DNA from: Rhodovulum robiginosum
GTDB lineage: Bacteria > Pseudomonadota > Alphaproteobacteria > Rhodobacterales > Rhodobacteraceae
Length of the DNA: 64,000 nucleotides
Assembly: GCF_003944755.1 (NCBI RefSeq)
Contig: NZ_RWGU01000043.1
Location: 1 to 64,000 of the forward strand
Direction: 5' to 3'
A model generated the notes under the pieces. The model saw nothing but the letters and a program-made list of their open reading frames with translations, did not search any database and was not told the origin of the DNA. The position numbers and the translations under genes are program-made. Within the stretch, counting starts at the first letter, position 1, and every line of letters starts with the position of its first letter. Below are positions 48,836 through 58,861 of this stretch, in pieces.

Positions 48836-50361
48836 CAGAATGTCTCCTGCGGAAGCGCGAATTTCTTTTTCTTGCCGCCGAACAGGGTGGTCTTGCCGGC
48901 CTCGCCGGTGGAACAGCCGTTGCCATCGGTAAAGCCGCAGCCGCCACGTATGTCGGCGCCATGCTCGTTCTGTTCTCGGTGTGCCGTGGGGATCGCGAAG
49001 CGGTCCTCGTAATCGGCGATGGCCATGATCTTGTACATGTCCTCGATCACCCGGCCCGACATGCCGACCCGGGCGGCGATCGCCTCGTCCCGGACCCCGT
49101 CCACGCTGAGCGCCCGCATGTAGAGCCGCATCGCGGACATGCGTTCGAGGGCGTGAACGATGGGCTCCTCGTCGCCCGCCGTCAGCATGTTGGCGAGGTA
49201 TTTGACGGGGATGCGCAGAGACCGCACATCGGGCATCTGGTCGCTCATCGCGATCTGGCCCGCCTGGGCCGCGTTCTGGATCGGCGACAGCGGCGGGATG
49301 TACCACACCATCGGCAGCGTCCGGTATTCGGGATGCAGCGGGAAGGCGACCTTCCAATCCATCGCCATCTTCCAGACCGGGCTGACCTTGGCCGCCTCGA
49401 TCCAGTCCTCGGGCACACCGTCGCGGCGGGCCGCGGCGATCACTTCGGGATCGTTCGGATCGAGGAACACATCCAGTTGCGCGCCGTAGAGGTCGGTCTC
49501 GCGCTCGGCACTGGCCGCCGCCTCGATCTTGTCGGCGTCATAAAGGATCACGCCCAGATAGCGGATACGGCCGACGCAGGTTTCCGAGCAGACCGTCGGC
49601 TGGCCGCTTTCGATGCGCGGATAGCAGAAGGTGCATTTCTCGGATTTGCCGGTGTCCCAGTTGTAATAGACCTTCTTGTAAGGACAGCCCGAGATGCACA
49701 TCCGCCAGCCGCGGCATTTCTCCTGGTCGATCAGGACGATCCCGTCCTCCTCGCGCTTGTAGATTGCGCCCGAGGGACAGGAGGCCGAACAGGTCGGGTT
49801 GAGACAATGCTCGCAGAGCCGCGGCAGGTACATCATGAAGGTATTTTCATACTCTCCATAGATCTCCTTCTGTACGTCCTCGAAGTTGTAATCCTGCGAC
49901 CGCTTGGCGAATTCGCCGCCCAGGATCTCTTCCCAGTTCGGCCCCTTCTCGATCTTCTCCATCCGCTCGCCGGTGATCTTGGACCGGGGTCGCGCGCTGG
50001 GAAAGGCGTTCATGTCGGGCGCCGATTTCAGGTGGTCATAGTCGAAATCGAACGGCTCGTAGTAGTCGTCTATCTCAGGCATCGACGGGTTGGCGAAGAT
50101 GTTCGCCAGGATCCGCCACTTCGACCCCTGCTTGGGGTGCAGTTTACCGCTGGCCGACCGTGCCCAACCGCCGTTCCACCGTTTCTGGTTCTCCCAATCC
50201 GTCGGATAGCCTGTGCCCGGCTTCGTTTCGACGTTGTTGAACCACGCGTATTCGACGCCTTCGCGCGTCGTCCACACGTTCTTGCAGGTGACCGAGCAGG
50301 TGTGACACCCGATGCATTTGTCGAGGTTCAGAACCTTGCCGATTTGTGCGCGAACTCTCAT
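48835..50361 (-). CDS. narH: Respiratory nitrate reductase beta subunit (iron-sulfur)
   Basis: 508 residues. Four cysteine clusters are present: CIGCHTCSVTCKN (residue 16 on), CEHCLNPTCSASCPSG, CRGWRMCISGCPYKK, and CTFCYPRIESGQPTVCSETC. The third has Trp in the place of one Cys (C-R-G-W), the known NarH feature giving a [3Fe-4S] cluster. NarH passes electrons from NarI heme b to NarG. It overlaps narG and narJ by 4 bases each. The C-terminus is unusually Lys-rich (GGKKKKFALPQETF). Confidence 0.97.
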   Translation of the reverse strand: MRVRAQIGKVLNLDKCIGCHTCSVTCKNVWTTREGVEYAWFNNVETKPGTGYPTDWENQKRWNGGWARSASGKLHPKQGSKWRILANIFANPSMPEIDDYYEPFDFDYDHLKSAPDMNAFPSARPRSKITGERMEKIEKGPNWEEILGGEFAKRSQDYNFEDVQKEIYGEYENTFMMYLPRLCEHCLNPTCSASCPSGAIYKREEDGIVLIDQEKCRGWRMCISGCPYKKVYYNWDTGKSEKCTFCYPRIESGQPTVCSETCVGRIRYLGVILYDADKIEAAASAERETDLYGAQLDVFLDPNDPEVIAAARRDGVPEDWIEAAKVSPVWKMAMDWKVAFPLHPEYRTLPMVWYIPPLSPIQNAAQAGQIAMSDQMPDVRSLRIPVKYLANMLTAGDEEPIVHALERMSAMRLYMRALSVDGVRDEAIAARVGMSGRVIEDMYKIMAIADYEDRFAIPTAHREQNEHGADIRGGCGFTDGNGCSTGEAGKTTLFGGKKKKFALPQETF

Positions 50362-53300
50362 TCCGCTGCCTCCACTTTCGGGGTTGCGGACCGGCTTGCA
50401 GGTTCATCGAGCCAGTCGATCTTCTGCATTTTCCGCACGATCACGAACTCGTCACGGTTGCTGCCCACGGTGCCGTAGTAGTTGAAGCCGTAGGACAGCT
50501 GCGCATAGCCGCCGATCATGTGTGTGGGTTTCAGCGTGGCGCGGGTCACCGAGTTGTGGATGCCGCCGCGATTGCCGGTCTTTTCCGAGCCGGGGGTGTT
50601 CACGATCTTTTCCTGGGCGTGGTACATGAACAACGTGCCCTGCTTGATCCGCTGAGATACCACCACCCGCGCGGTCAACGCGCCGTTGGTGTTGTAGGCC
50701 TCGACCCAGTCGTTATCGACAAGGCCCGCCTTCTGCGCGTCCACCTCGGACATCCAGACCACCGGTCCGCCCCTGTTCAGCGTCAGCATCAGCAGGTTGT
50801 CGGTATAGGTGCTGTGAATGCCCCATTTCTGGTGCGGCGTGATGAAGTTCAGCACAACGTGCGGGTTGCCCTCTGCCGCGTCGTTGTTGACGGCCGCGGT
50901 GATCGTCTTGAGGTCGACCGGCGGGCGGTAGCTGACGAAACCCTCGCCGAAGGCCCGCATCCATTCATGATCCTGGTAGAGCTGCTGGCGACCCGTCAGG
51001 GTGCGCCACGGGATCAGTTCGTGGACGTTGGTGTAGCCCGCGTTATAGCAGACCTCCTCGCTCTCGATCCCCGACCAAGTCGGCGACGAGATGATCTTGC
51101 GCGGTTGCGCCGCGATATCGCGGAAGCGGATCTTGGTGTGGTGCGCGCCCTCGGCCAGATGGGCATGATGGCGGCCGGTGGGTTTTTCCAACTCCTCCCA
51201 CGCCTTCACGGCCACCTCGCCGTTGGTTTCGGGCGCAAGCATCAGGATCATCTCGGCCGCATCGATGGCGGTTTCGAGTTTCGCGTGCCCCTTCGAAACA
51301 CCCTCGTCCTGAACGACGCCGTTCAAGTCGCGCAGGTGTTTCACCTCGACCTTGGTATCCCAGTTGATCCCCTTGCCGCCATTTCCGAGTTTCTCGAGAA
51401 GCGGACCCACGGACGTGAACTTCTTGTAGAGGTTGGGATAATCCCGCTCGACCGCGATGTAGTTCGGCGCGGTCTTGCCGGGGATCAGGTCGCATTCGCC
51501 CTTCTTCCAGTCCCTGACATGGGCCTGCGCAAGTTCCGCGGCCGTGTCATGCAGCAGCGGAAGCTGGACGATGTCGGTCTCGACATCCAGTACCTCGGGT
51601 GCCACTTCCGAGAACTTGGCCGCGATCGACTTGAAGATCTCCCAGTCCGACTTGCTTTCGTAGGCCGGGTCCACCGCCGCCTGCAGCGGGTGGATGAAGG
51701 GATGCATGTCCGAGGTGTTGAGATCGTCCTTTTCGTACCAGGACGCGGTCGGCAGAACGATGTCGGAATAGACCGCCGTTGTGGACATCCGGAAATCGAT
51801 GCAGACCAGCAGGTCGAGCTTTCCCTTCGGCGCCTCGTCATGCCAGACGGCCTCCTTCGGCATCACGCCGCCTTCCTCGCCCAGGTCCTTGCCCATCACG
51901 CCGTGATCGGTGCCCAAGAGGTGCTTGAGGAAGTATTCATGCCCCTTGCCGCTGGACCCCAGCAGGTTCGAGCGCCAGACGAACAGGTTACGCGGCCAGT
52001 TTTCCGGTGCGTCCGGGTCCTGGCAGGACATTTCCAGATCGCCCGACTTCAGCTGTTCGGCAACGAAATCCCTGATCTCCTTGCCGGCCGCCTTGGCCTG
52101 TTTCGACACCTCGAGCGGATTTGTCTTGAGCTGCGGGGCGGACGGCAGCCAGCCCATGCGCTCGGCCCGGATGTTGTAGTCGATCAGGGAAATGTCCCAG
52201 TCGCCCTCGGGCGCGGTCGGCGACAGGATCTCACCTGCACGCAGCGTCTCGTAGCGCCATTGGTCGGTGTGGGCATACCAGCAGGAGGTCGAATTCATGT
52301 GCCGCGGCGGACGGTTCCAGTCGAGCGCGAAGGCCAGCGGCTGCCAGCCGGTCTGCGGGCGCAGTTTCTCCTGTCCCACGTAATGCGACCAGCCGCCGCC
52401 CTCCTGCCCGATGCAGCCGCACATCACCAGCATGTTGATGATGCCGCGGTAGTTCATGTCCATGTGGTACCAGTGGTTCAGACCGGCCCCGAGTATGACC
52501 ATGGACTTGCCATGGGTCTTTTCGGCGTTGCCCGCGAATTCCCGCGCGACCGCGACGATCTTCTCGCGCTCGACGCCGGTGATCTTTTCGGCCCAAGCTG
52601 GGGTGTAGGGGCTGTCGTCGTTGAAGTCCTTGGACACCCAGTTACCGCCAAGGCCCCGGTCGAGACCGTAATTGGCGCAGAACAGGTCGAACACAGTGGC
52701 AACGAGAACCTCCTTGCCATCGGCCAGTTTCACGCGTCGTGCCGGAATGTTCCGGGTCAGCACCTCGGGGTGGTCGCACCTGACGAAATCGCCGGTGGCC
52801 GCACCACCGAAATAGGGGAAGTCGACGCCCACGACCTCGTCGTGATCCTCGTCCATGATCTGGCTTAGTCGCAGCTTGGCCTCTGTCCCTTTCGCCTGCT
52901 CTTCGAGATTCCACTTGCCCTCTTCGCCCCAGCGGAACCCGATGGACCCGTTGGGCGCCACGATCTGGCCCGAGGCCTTGTCATAGGCGACGGTCTTCCA
53001 GTCGGGGTTGTTGGCCTCGCCCAGCTTGCCGTCGAAGTCGTCAGCGCGCAGCATTCGGCCCGGCACAAGGTGCCCGTCCCTTTCATCCAGACGCACCAGC
53101 ATAGGCATGTCCGTGTACTTGCGAGTATACTCCTCGAAATACTCGGCCTGCCGGTCGAGGTGGAATTCGCGCAGGATCACGTGGCCCATGGCCATCGCCA
53201 GCGCCGCATCGGTGCCCGCCTGCGGGTTCAGCCAGATATCGCCGAATTTGGCCGCCTCGGAATAGTCGGGGCTGACCACGGCGGATTTGGTGCCGCGATA

Positions 53301-54116
53301 GCGCACCTCGGTATAGAAATGGGCGTCGGGCGTGCGGGTCTGCGGCACGTTCGAGCCCCAGAGCATCAGGAAGCCCGCATTGTACCAGTCGGCCGATTCC
53401 GGCACGTCCGTCTGTTCGCCCCAGGTTTGGGGCGAGGCGGGGGGCAGGTCGCAATACCAGTCGTAAAAGGACATGCAGGTGCCGCCCAGAAGTGACAGGT
53501 AGCGCGAGCCGGCGGCGTAGCTCACCATCGACATGGCCGGGATGGGCGAGAAGCCGAACACCCGGTCGGGCCCGTAGGTTTTCGCGGTGTAGGCGTTGGC
53601 GGCGGCGACGATCTCGGTCGCTTCGTCCCAGCTTGCCCGCACGAACCCGCCCTTGCCACGCGTCTTGGTATACGAGGTACGCAGGATCGGATCGTTCTGG
53701 ATCGCGGCCCAGGCTGCGACCGGCGTCATCGTCTCGCGCATCTTGCGCCAAGCGCGCATCAGGGCGCCCCGGATCAGCGGGTTCTTCACCCGGTTCGCGG
53801 AATAGAGATACCAGCTGTAGGACGCCCCCCGCGCGCAGCCGCGCGGCTCATGGTTGGGCAGGCCCGCGCGGGTGCGCGGGTAATCGGTCTGCTGCGTCTC
53901 CCAGCTCACGATCCCGGACTTGACGTAGATCTTCCAGGAACACGACCCGGTGCAGTTCACCCCATGCGTCGAACGGACGATCTTGTCGTGTCGCCAGCGG
54001 TTTCTGTAGGTGTCCTCCCAGTCGCGGTTCTCGCGGGTGGTCTGACCCCAACCGTCCGAGAATTGCTCCAGTTCCTTGCTCTGGAAGAAGTTCAGTTTGT
54101 CGAGCAGATGGCTCAT
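50358..54116 (-). CDS. narG: Respiratory nitrate reductase alpha subunit (molybdenum, catalytic)
   Basis: 1252 residues from MSHLLDKLNFFQSKELEQFS, with AAGGA 8 bases ahead; a 168-base longer frame includes the spacer from narK and is rejected. The [4Fe-4S] site appears near residue 50 as HGVNCTGSCSWKI, with the distinctive His first ligand. Typical NarG segments follow: YPRTRAGLPNHEPRGCARGAS, SYAAGSRYLSLLGG, DFRMSTTAVYSDIVLPTASWYEK and NRGGPVVWMSEVDAQKAGL. It reduces nitrate to nitrite in the cytoplasm. It lies 64 bases after narK. Confidence 0.97.
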   Translation of the reverse strand: MSHLLDKLNFFQSKELEQFSDGWGQTTRENRDWEDTYRNRWRHDKIVRSTHGVNCTGSCSWKIYVKSGIVSWETQQTDYPRTRAGLPNHEPRGCARGASYSWYLYSANRVKNPLIRGALMRAWRKMRETMTPVAAWAAIQNDPILRTSYTKTRGKGGFVRASWDEATEIVAAANAYTAKTYGPDRVFGFSPIPAMSMVSYAAGSRYLSLLGGTCMSFYDWYCDLPPASPQTWGEQTDVPESADWYNAGFLMLWGSNVPQTRTPDAHFYTEVRYRGTKSAVVSPDYSEAAKFGDIWLNPQAGTDAALAMAMGHVILREFHLDRQAEYFEEYTRKYTDMPMLVRLDERDGHLVPGRMLRADDFDGKLGEANNPDWKTVAYDKASGQIVAPNGSIGFRWGEEGKWNLEEQAKGTEAKLRLSQIMDEDHDEVVGVDFPYFGGAATGDFVRCDHPEVLTRNIPARRVKLADGKEVLVATVFDLFCANYGLDRGLGGNWVSKDFNDDSPYTPAWAEKITGVEREKIVAVAREFAGNAEKTHGKSMVILGAGLNHWYHMDMNYRGIINMLVMCGCIGQEGGGWSHYVGQEKLRPQTGWQPLAFALDWNRPPRHMNSTSCWYAHTDQWRYETLRAGEILSPTAPEGDWDISLIDYNIRAERMGWLPSAPQLKTNPLEVSKQAKAAGKEIRDFVAEQLKSGDLEMSCQDPDAPENWPRNLFVWRSNLLGSSGKGHEYFLKHLLGTDHGVMGKDLGEEGGVMPKEAVWHDEAPKGKLDLLVCIDFRMSTTAVYSDIVLPTASWYEKDDLNTSDMHPFIHPLQAAVDPAYESKSDWEIFKSIAAKFSEVAPEVLDVETDIVQLPLLHDTAAELAQAHVRDWKKGECDLIPGKTAPNYIAVERDYPNLYKKFTSVGPLLEKLGNGGKGINWDTKVEVKHLRDLNGVVQDEGVSKGHAKLETAIDAAEMILMLAPETNGEVAVKAWEELEKPTGRHHAHLAEGAHHTKIRFRDIAAQPRKIISSPTWSGIESEEVCYNAGYTNVHELIPWRTLTGRQQLYQDHEWMRAFGEGFVSYRPPVDLKTITAAVNNDAAEGNPHVVLNFITPHQKWGIHSTYTDNLLMLTLNRGGPVVWMSEVDAQKAGLVDNDWVEAYNTNGALTARVVVSQRIKQGTLFMYHAQEKIVNTPGSEKTGNRGGIHNSVTRATLKPTHMIGGYAQLSYGFNYYGTVGSNRDEFVIVRKMQKIDWLDEPASRSATPKVEAAE

Positions 54117-54180
54117 TGGGCTGTCCTTTCGGGTGTCTGGGTCCGGGCGGCGATCTGTGACGCACAGAAAACCGGTTGGG

Positions 54181-56904
54181 TCATTGTGCAGGCTGGGCTG
54201 CGGTGCCTTGCGGTGTGCGCCCATGCTCGATGTCGTGGAGAAGGCCGCCGGCGCGCGTGTAGACCGCCCAGGTGATGACGACACAGATCACGTAGAAGAT
54301 CAGGAAGCCCCAGAGCGCCCCAACGGCGGACCCGGTCATCGCGATCGATGTCCCGTAGGCCTTGGGGATGAAGAAGGCGCCGTAAGCCGCGATGGCCGAG
54401 GTGAAGGCCACGATCGCGCCCGATTCCATCGCGATCTGCCGCTTGCGTTCCTCTACACCCAAGTGCGGCATCAGGCGCGGTACTTCGCGGCCCATGATGA
54501 CCGGGATCATCTGGAAGGTGGAGGCGTTGCCGACACCGGTCAGGAAGAAGAGCGCCATGAAACAGGCGAAGAAGCCGACGAAGGAGCCGAGCCCGAGGAA
54601 GGTGATCACGCCAAAGGTGGCCGCGATCATCGCCGCGAAGGTCCAGAAGGTCACGCGACCACCGCCGAACTTGTCCGAGACCCAGCCAGTCCCGGCACGG
54701 CTGAGCGCGCCCACCAGCGGCCCGAGGAACACGTAGCTCAGCGCGTTCACGTCCGGAAAAGCGAGCCGCGTCAGCAGCGGGAATCCTGCGGAATAACCGA
54801 TGAAGCTGCCGAAGGTGCCAGTATAAAGGATGCACATCAGCCAATTCTGCTTGCGTCCGAAGATCACCGCCTGATTGGCCAAGCTGGCACGCGCATCGGC
54901 GATATCGTTCATGCCCAGCCACGCCGCGATGGTCGCAGCGAGAATGAAGGGCACCCAGACGAAGCCGGCATTCTGCATCCAAAGCTGGCCGCCGTCGGAC
55001 AAGGTCACGGGCTCACCGCCAATGGCCCCGAACACACCCGCCGTGATGACGATGGGCACGAGGAACTGCATGACCGACACGCCCAGGTTGCCCAAGCCTG
55101 CGTTCAGCGCCAGCGCGTTGCCCTTTTCGGCCTTCGGGAAGAAGTAACCGATATTGGCCATCGATGAGGCAAAGTTACCGCCGCCGAACCCGCACAGAAG
55201 TGCCAGGACGAGGAATATCAGATACGGCGTCTCGGGGTTCTGCACCGCATAGCCGATGCCCAGCGCGGGCAAGAGCAGCGAGGCGGTCGACAGCGTCGTC
55301 CAGAGCCGCCCGCCGAATATCGGCACCATGAAGCTGTAGAAGATCCGCAGCGTCGCGCCCGACAGGCCGGGCAAGGCCGCCAGCCAGAACAACTGGCCTG
55401 AGGTGAAGTCGAACCCGATGGCGGGCAGACGCGCCACGACCACCGACCACACCATCCAGACCGAGAAGGCCAGAAGCAGCGCCGGGATCGAGATCCAGAG
55501 GTTGCGGCGTGCGACGGCGCGGCCCTTTTCGGCCCAGAATTGCGCGTCCTCGGGCCGCCAGTCCTCCAGCACGCGCGGCATGGCCGTGCGTTCGGGGTGA
55601 TGGATGTCCTCCATCTCGGGCAGTTGCGGCAGCTGGTCGAGCACTTCGCCATGCGCCGCACGCTCCATCGCCCGGATCGACAGGTGCATCCAGCTCAGCG
55701 CGATGGCGACCAGTCCGAACAGCAGGGCAAAGCACGATGTATAGATGCCCGTCAGGTCCAGCAGCGCACCGAAGGCGATTGGCAGGACGAACCCGCCAAG
55801 TGCCCCGATCATGCCGACAAGCCCGCCGACCGCACCCACGTGGCCCGGATAATAGACCGGGATGTGCTTGAAGACCGCGGCCTTGCCCAGGCTCATGAAG
55901 AAGCCCAGCGCGAAGAGCGTGACGATGAAGGGCCACAGACCCATCTGGGTCGAAAACGAGATCGCGCCGTCCTTGCTCTGGATGACGTAGTCCGTGGGCG
56001 GGTAGCTCAGCATGAACAGGAACAGCAGCGAAAAGCCGAAGGTCCAGTACATGACCCGGCGCGCGCCGAACTTGTCCGACAGCACGCCGCCATAGGCGCG
56101 GAACAGCGAAGCCGACAGGCTGAACGAAGCCGCCGCCATGCCGGCGAAGCGAACGTCGATGCCGTAGACGTCGATCAGGTAGTGCGGCAACCAGAGCGCC
56201 AGCGCGACGAACGCGCCGAACACGAAGAAGTAATAGAGCGAAAAACGCCAGACCTGCAGGTTCTTCAGCGGTGCGAATTGCTGCGCCAGCGAAGGGGCCT
56301 CGGCGCCCGTCTTGCGGCGTTCGACCAGTTCGGGGTCGTCCTTGGCCAGAAGGAAGAACAGCACGCCGATGATTGCCAGGCCCGCTGCCCAGACATGGGC
56401 CACGCCATGCCAGCCATAGGCGACCATGACGAAGGGGGCCACGAACTTGGTGACCGCCGCACCGACGTTGCCCGCGCCGAAGATACCCAGCGCCGTCCCC
56501 TGGTGGCCCGCGTCATACCAGCGGCTGACATAGGCCACGCCGATGATGAACGACCCGCCCGCGAGGCCAATGCCCAGCGCTGCGATCAGGTACATGATAT
56601 AGCTGTCCGCCAGTGTCAGCGCCCAGGTCGCAAGCGCGGTCAGGATCATCTGGCTGGAAAATACCAGCCGCCCGCCGTATTTCTCGGTCCAGACGCCGAG
56701 AAACAGGCGGGTGATGGAACCGGTCAGGATCGGCGTCGCAACCAGCAGGCCGAACTGGGTGTCATTCAGACCAAGCTCGGCCTTGATGGCGACACCGATG
56801 ATGGAGAATATCGTCCAGACCGCGAAACAGGCGGTGAAGGCGATCGTACTCAGGCTCAAGGCCCGTGTCTGATCGGCGCGCGAGGCTGTTGCTACGGTCT
56901 GCAT
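54181..56904 (-). CDS. narK: Fused NarK1-NarK2 nitrate/nitrite transporter
   Basis: 907 residues, twice the size of one NarK. The first MFS unit (about 15-435) and the second (about 470-890) each have about 12 helices and nitrate-signature glycine motifs: GVAYVSRWYDAGHQGTALGIFGAGNVGAAVTKF-type in the first, GGGNFASSMANIGYFFPKAEKG and ALNAGLGNLG in the second. A hydrophilic linker of about 40 residues (LPQLPEMEDIHHPERTAM) joins them. Such fusions are known from Paracoccus, in which NarK1 is a nitrate/proton symporter and NarK2 a nitrate/nitrite antiporter. First gene of the nar operon, behind an FNR-type site. Confidence 0.96.
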   Translation of the reverse strand: MQTVATASRADQTRALSLSTIAFTACFAVWTIFSIIGVAIKAELGLNDTQFGLLVATPILTGSITRLFLGVWTEKYGGRLVFSSQMILTALATWALTLADSYIMYLIAALGIGLAGGSFIIGVAYVSRWYDAGHQGTALGIFGAGNVGAAVTKFVAPFVMVAYGWHGVAHVWAAGLAIIGVLFFLLAKDDPELVERRKTGAEAPSLAQQFAPLKNLQVWRFSLYYFFVFGAFVALALWLPHYLIDVYGIDVRFAGMAAASFSLSASLFRAYGGVLSDKFGARRVMYWTFGFSLLFLFMLSYPPTDYVIQSKDGAISFSTQMGLWPFIVTLFALGFFMSLGKAAVFKHIPVYYPGHVGAVGGLVGMIGALGGFVLPIAFGALLDLTGIYTSCFALLFGLVAIALSWMHLSIRAMERAAHGEVLDQLPQLPEMEDIHHPERTAMPRVLEDWRPEDAQFWAEKGRAVARRNLWISIPALLLAFSVWMVWSVVVARLPAIGFDFTSGQLFWLAALPGLSGATLRIFYSFMVPIFGGRLWTTLSTASLLLPALGIGYAVQNPETPYLIFLVLALLCGFGGGNFASSMANIGYFFPKAEKGNALALNAGLGNLGVSVMQFLVPIVITAGVFGAIGGEPVTLSDGGQLWMQNAGFVWVPFILAATIAAWLGMNDIADARASLANQAVIFGRKQNWLMCILYTGTFGSFIGYSAGFPLLTRLAFPDVNALSYVFLGPLVGALSRAGTGWVSDKFGGGRVTFWTFAAMIAATFGVITFLGLGSFVGFFACFMALFFLTGVGNASTFQMIPVIMGREVPRLMPHLGVEERKRQIAMESGAIVAFTSAIAAYGAFFIPKAYGTSIAMTGSAVGALWGFLIFYVICVVITWAVYTRAGGLLHDIEHGRTPQGTAAQPAQ

Positions 56905-56985
56905 GGCGGGTCTCCGGCAAAAATAGTGCTGTCACCCCTGTATGGGGTTCAGTGCCAGACCTGACGCCGCAGCGACGCTCGTGAC

Positions 56986-56999
56986 TTGATCTAGATCAC
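56986..56999 (-). promoter_or_regulatory. FNR/NarR-type site upstream of narK
   Basis: TTGATCTAGATCAC (GTGATCTAGATCAA on the minus strand) has one mismatch from the FNR consensus TTGAT-N4-ATCAA and lies 82 bases before narK. A good -10 is not seen at the class II distance, which would fit dependence on NarR. A second palindrome, ATCAAATGATTTGAT, lies at 57109-57123, close to narR. Confidence 0.7.
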
Positions 57000-57159
57000 G
57001 ATATTGAGAAAAGTCTAACTAAATAAATGACTTACAGAAATTTGTCAGCCGGTGCGCGGTGGTAGATCAAGGCTGCTGCGGCAGAGGTCAACTGCCAAAT
57101 TGGCTTTTATCAAATGATTTGATGATAATTGTTAAGTGACCGAAGTCAGGGGGGCCGAC

Positions 57160-57858
57160 ATGCCCGATTCAGAATACCGGGATATTCGAAAACTCGATCT
57201 CTTCGCGCAGATGGCGGATGAAAATTTCACATCCTTGATGCGTGGCGCCTATGTGCAGAATTTCCCTGCGCAGATTGAATTGATCACCGAAGGAGAGCCG
57301 AGCGACTTTCTTCACATTGTTATTTCGGGCTCGGTCGATCTGTTTTCGGCCTGGAATGGGCGGGACACCAGTATGGCGACTGTCCGCCCCATCTCGACCT
57401 TCATTCTTGCCGCGACCATCAAGGATGCGCCCTACCTGATGTCTGCACGCACGCTGGAGAAAAGCCGGATCGCGCTGATCCCCAGTCAGGACGTTCGCGC
57501 GATTTTCGACGCCGACGGCAGCTTTGCCCGTGCGATCGTCACGGAGCTGGCGCAGTGCTATCGCTCTGTCATCAAGGCGCAGAAGGATCTCAAGCTTAGA
57601 ACCTCGCTGGAGCGGCTCGCGAATTACTTGCTCAGGCAACAAAGGTACGCCGGCGGCGGGGCTGCGTTCGAGCTTGATTTCGAGAAGCGGCGCCTGGCCT
57701 CTGTGCTGGGCATGACCCCCGAAAACCTCAGCCGCGCCTTCAAGGGCCTGCAACCCTATGGTGTTACCGTGACCGGCACCCGCATCACCATCGACAATCA
57801 GGCGGACCTCGAACACTTCGCAAAACCCAACCCACTGATTGATGACTTTTTGACCTGA
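57160..57858 (+). CDS. narR: NarR-like Crp/Fnr-family nitrate/nitrite regulator
   Basis: 232 residues from the ATG at 57160, which follows AGGGGGG by 7 bases; the GTG at 57136 is rejected because that site would be inside the gene. An N-terminal cyclic-nucleotide-like beta-barrel (EGEPSDFLHIVISGSVDLFSAW) and a long dimer helix lead to the helix-turn-helix (KRRLASVLGMTPENLSRAFKGL). The N-terminal cysteines of FNR are missing, as is normal for NarR, so it does not sense O2 by an Fe-S cluster. It is divergent from narK and should activate it in response to nitrate or nitrite. Confidence 0.9.
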   Translation: MPDSEYRDIRKLDLFAQMADENFTSLMRGAYVQNFPAQIELITEGEPSDFLHIVISGSVDLFSAWNGRDTSMATVRPISTFILAATIKDAPYLMSARTLEKSRIALIPSQDVRAIFDADGSFARAIVTELAQCYRSVIKAQKDLKLRTSLERLANYLLRQQRYAGGGAAFELDFEKRRLASVLGMTPENLSRAFKGLQPYGVTVTGTRITIDNQADLEHFAKPNPLIDDFLT

Positions 57859-57881
57859 GGGACAGACAGAGGACAAAATCG

Positions 57882-58181
57882 ATGCCTGGCGCCGCCGGAG
57901 ATCTCGCCGAGGAATATCCCGATGTCTGGAAAGCCTATGCTGCCTTGGGCAAGGCGGCCGCCGACTGTGGCCCGCTGACGCCCCGAGAAAGGCGCCTCGT
58001 CAAGCTGGCGCTCGCCATTGGCGCTGGATCCGAAGGCGCGGTGCACTCCCACACCCGGCGCGCCAGACCGGAGGGGATCGAACCTGCGGCGATGACACAG
58101 GTCGCGATCCTGGCCATCGGCCCGCTTGGCCTGCCACGGGCCGTCGCCGCGAAGACCTGGGTCGAAGACATCAAGGAATAA
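57882..58181 (+). CDS. Carboxymuconolactone decarboxylase-family protein (AhpD fold)
   Basis: 99 residues with AGAGG-type ribosome binding site. The fold is recognised by PLTPRERRLVKLALAIGAGSEGAVHSHTRRARPEGIEP and VAILAIGPLGLPRAVAAKTWV. In peroxidase-active AhpD the helix carries Cys-x2-Cys; here the site reads EGAVHSHT without Cys, so a thiol-based peroxidase role is unlikely. It follows narR by 23 bases and probably shares its transcript. The function is unknown; it converges with nnrU, the stops being 3 bases apart. Confidence 0.85.
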   Translation: MPGAAGDLAEEYPDVWKAYAALGKAAADCGPLTPRERRLVKLALAIGAGSEGAVHSHTRRARPEGIEPAAMTQVAILAIGPLGLPRAVAAKTWVEDIKE

Positions 58182-58184
58182 CAG

Positions 58185-58850
58185 TCAAGGAAGCGGACTG
58201 ACGCCTATGAGAACAGGATGCAGCCAGAGGAGCGTCGCGTAGAGAACAATACCGGCCACGAGCCGCGCAAGGGTGCCTTTTGACCCACGCGAAGACAGGA
58301 GCGGCGCGTCTTCCACAGCCACGCGCAGGCGCTGCCACTCTGCCCCCATTTCACGGCGCTTGCGCCGGTCGATCAGTCGGCCTCCCAGCACCGCGAAGGC
58401 GGCGAAGGTGCCGAACAGGATCACATGGGCCAGATCCCCGTTCGGCACGACATGGGCCGCCGCCCAAAGCGCCAGCGCCAGAAGCAGCGGGTGACGCGAC
58501 CACCGAACGATGCCGGGCCGTGCCGGGTCGAACAGGTCGTTGCGCGCGCCCCCGAAGGAGAACGGATTGGGCCGCCCGATGGACAGCGCAAGGATCAGGC
58601 AAACCGGTCCCATGACAATCAGCGGCACATGGACCTGCCATGGCGCCCAGTCCCATAGGGCCACATACGGCGCGCGGCCTGCCGCCAAGATCAGCCAGGC
58701 CAGCACCCCAACTGACATGGTGGAATAGGCCAAGGTAAAGCCGAAAGGTCCGAGGCGCGCCTGAAGCCAGGGCCGCAGTGGCGGTCGCACCGGCAGGGAA
58801 TGCGACAGGAAGAACACTACATAGGCCACAACGAACTCGAGCCATCCCAT
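58185..58850 (-). CDS. nnrU: NnrU-family membrane protein
   Basis: 221 residues with about six membrane helices. Family marks: FFLSHSLPVRPPLRPWLQARLG near the start, LIVMGPVCLILALSIGRPNPFSFGG and GIVRWSRHPLLLALALWAAAHVVPNGDLAHVILFG, similar to methyltransferase-like NnrU/isoprenylcysteine methyltransferase proteins. NnrU is needed for nitrite or NO reductase activity or expression in Rhodobacter. Last gene of the operon, 11 bases after nnrS. Confidence 0.92.
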   Translation of the reverse strand: MGWLEFVVAYVVFFLSHSLPVRPPLRPWLQARLGPFGFTLAYSTMSVGVLAWLILAAGRAPYVALWDWAPWQVHVPLIVMGPVCLILALSIGRPNPFSFGGARNDLFDPARPGIVRWSRHPLLLALALWAAAHVVPNGDLAHVILFGTFAAFAVLGGRLIDRRKRREMGAEWQRLRVAVEDAPLLSSRGSKGTLARLVAGIVLYATLLWLHPVLIGVSPLP

Positions 58851-58861
58851 GGGCGCGCGCC

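Noticed and set aside
57109-57123. ATCAAATGATTTGAT as a second FNR box
   Set aside because: The arms are in the inverse order (ATCAA...TTGAT), and the spacing differs from TTGAT-N4-ATCAA; it is mentioned only as a palindrome.
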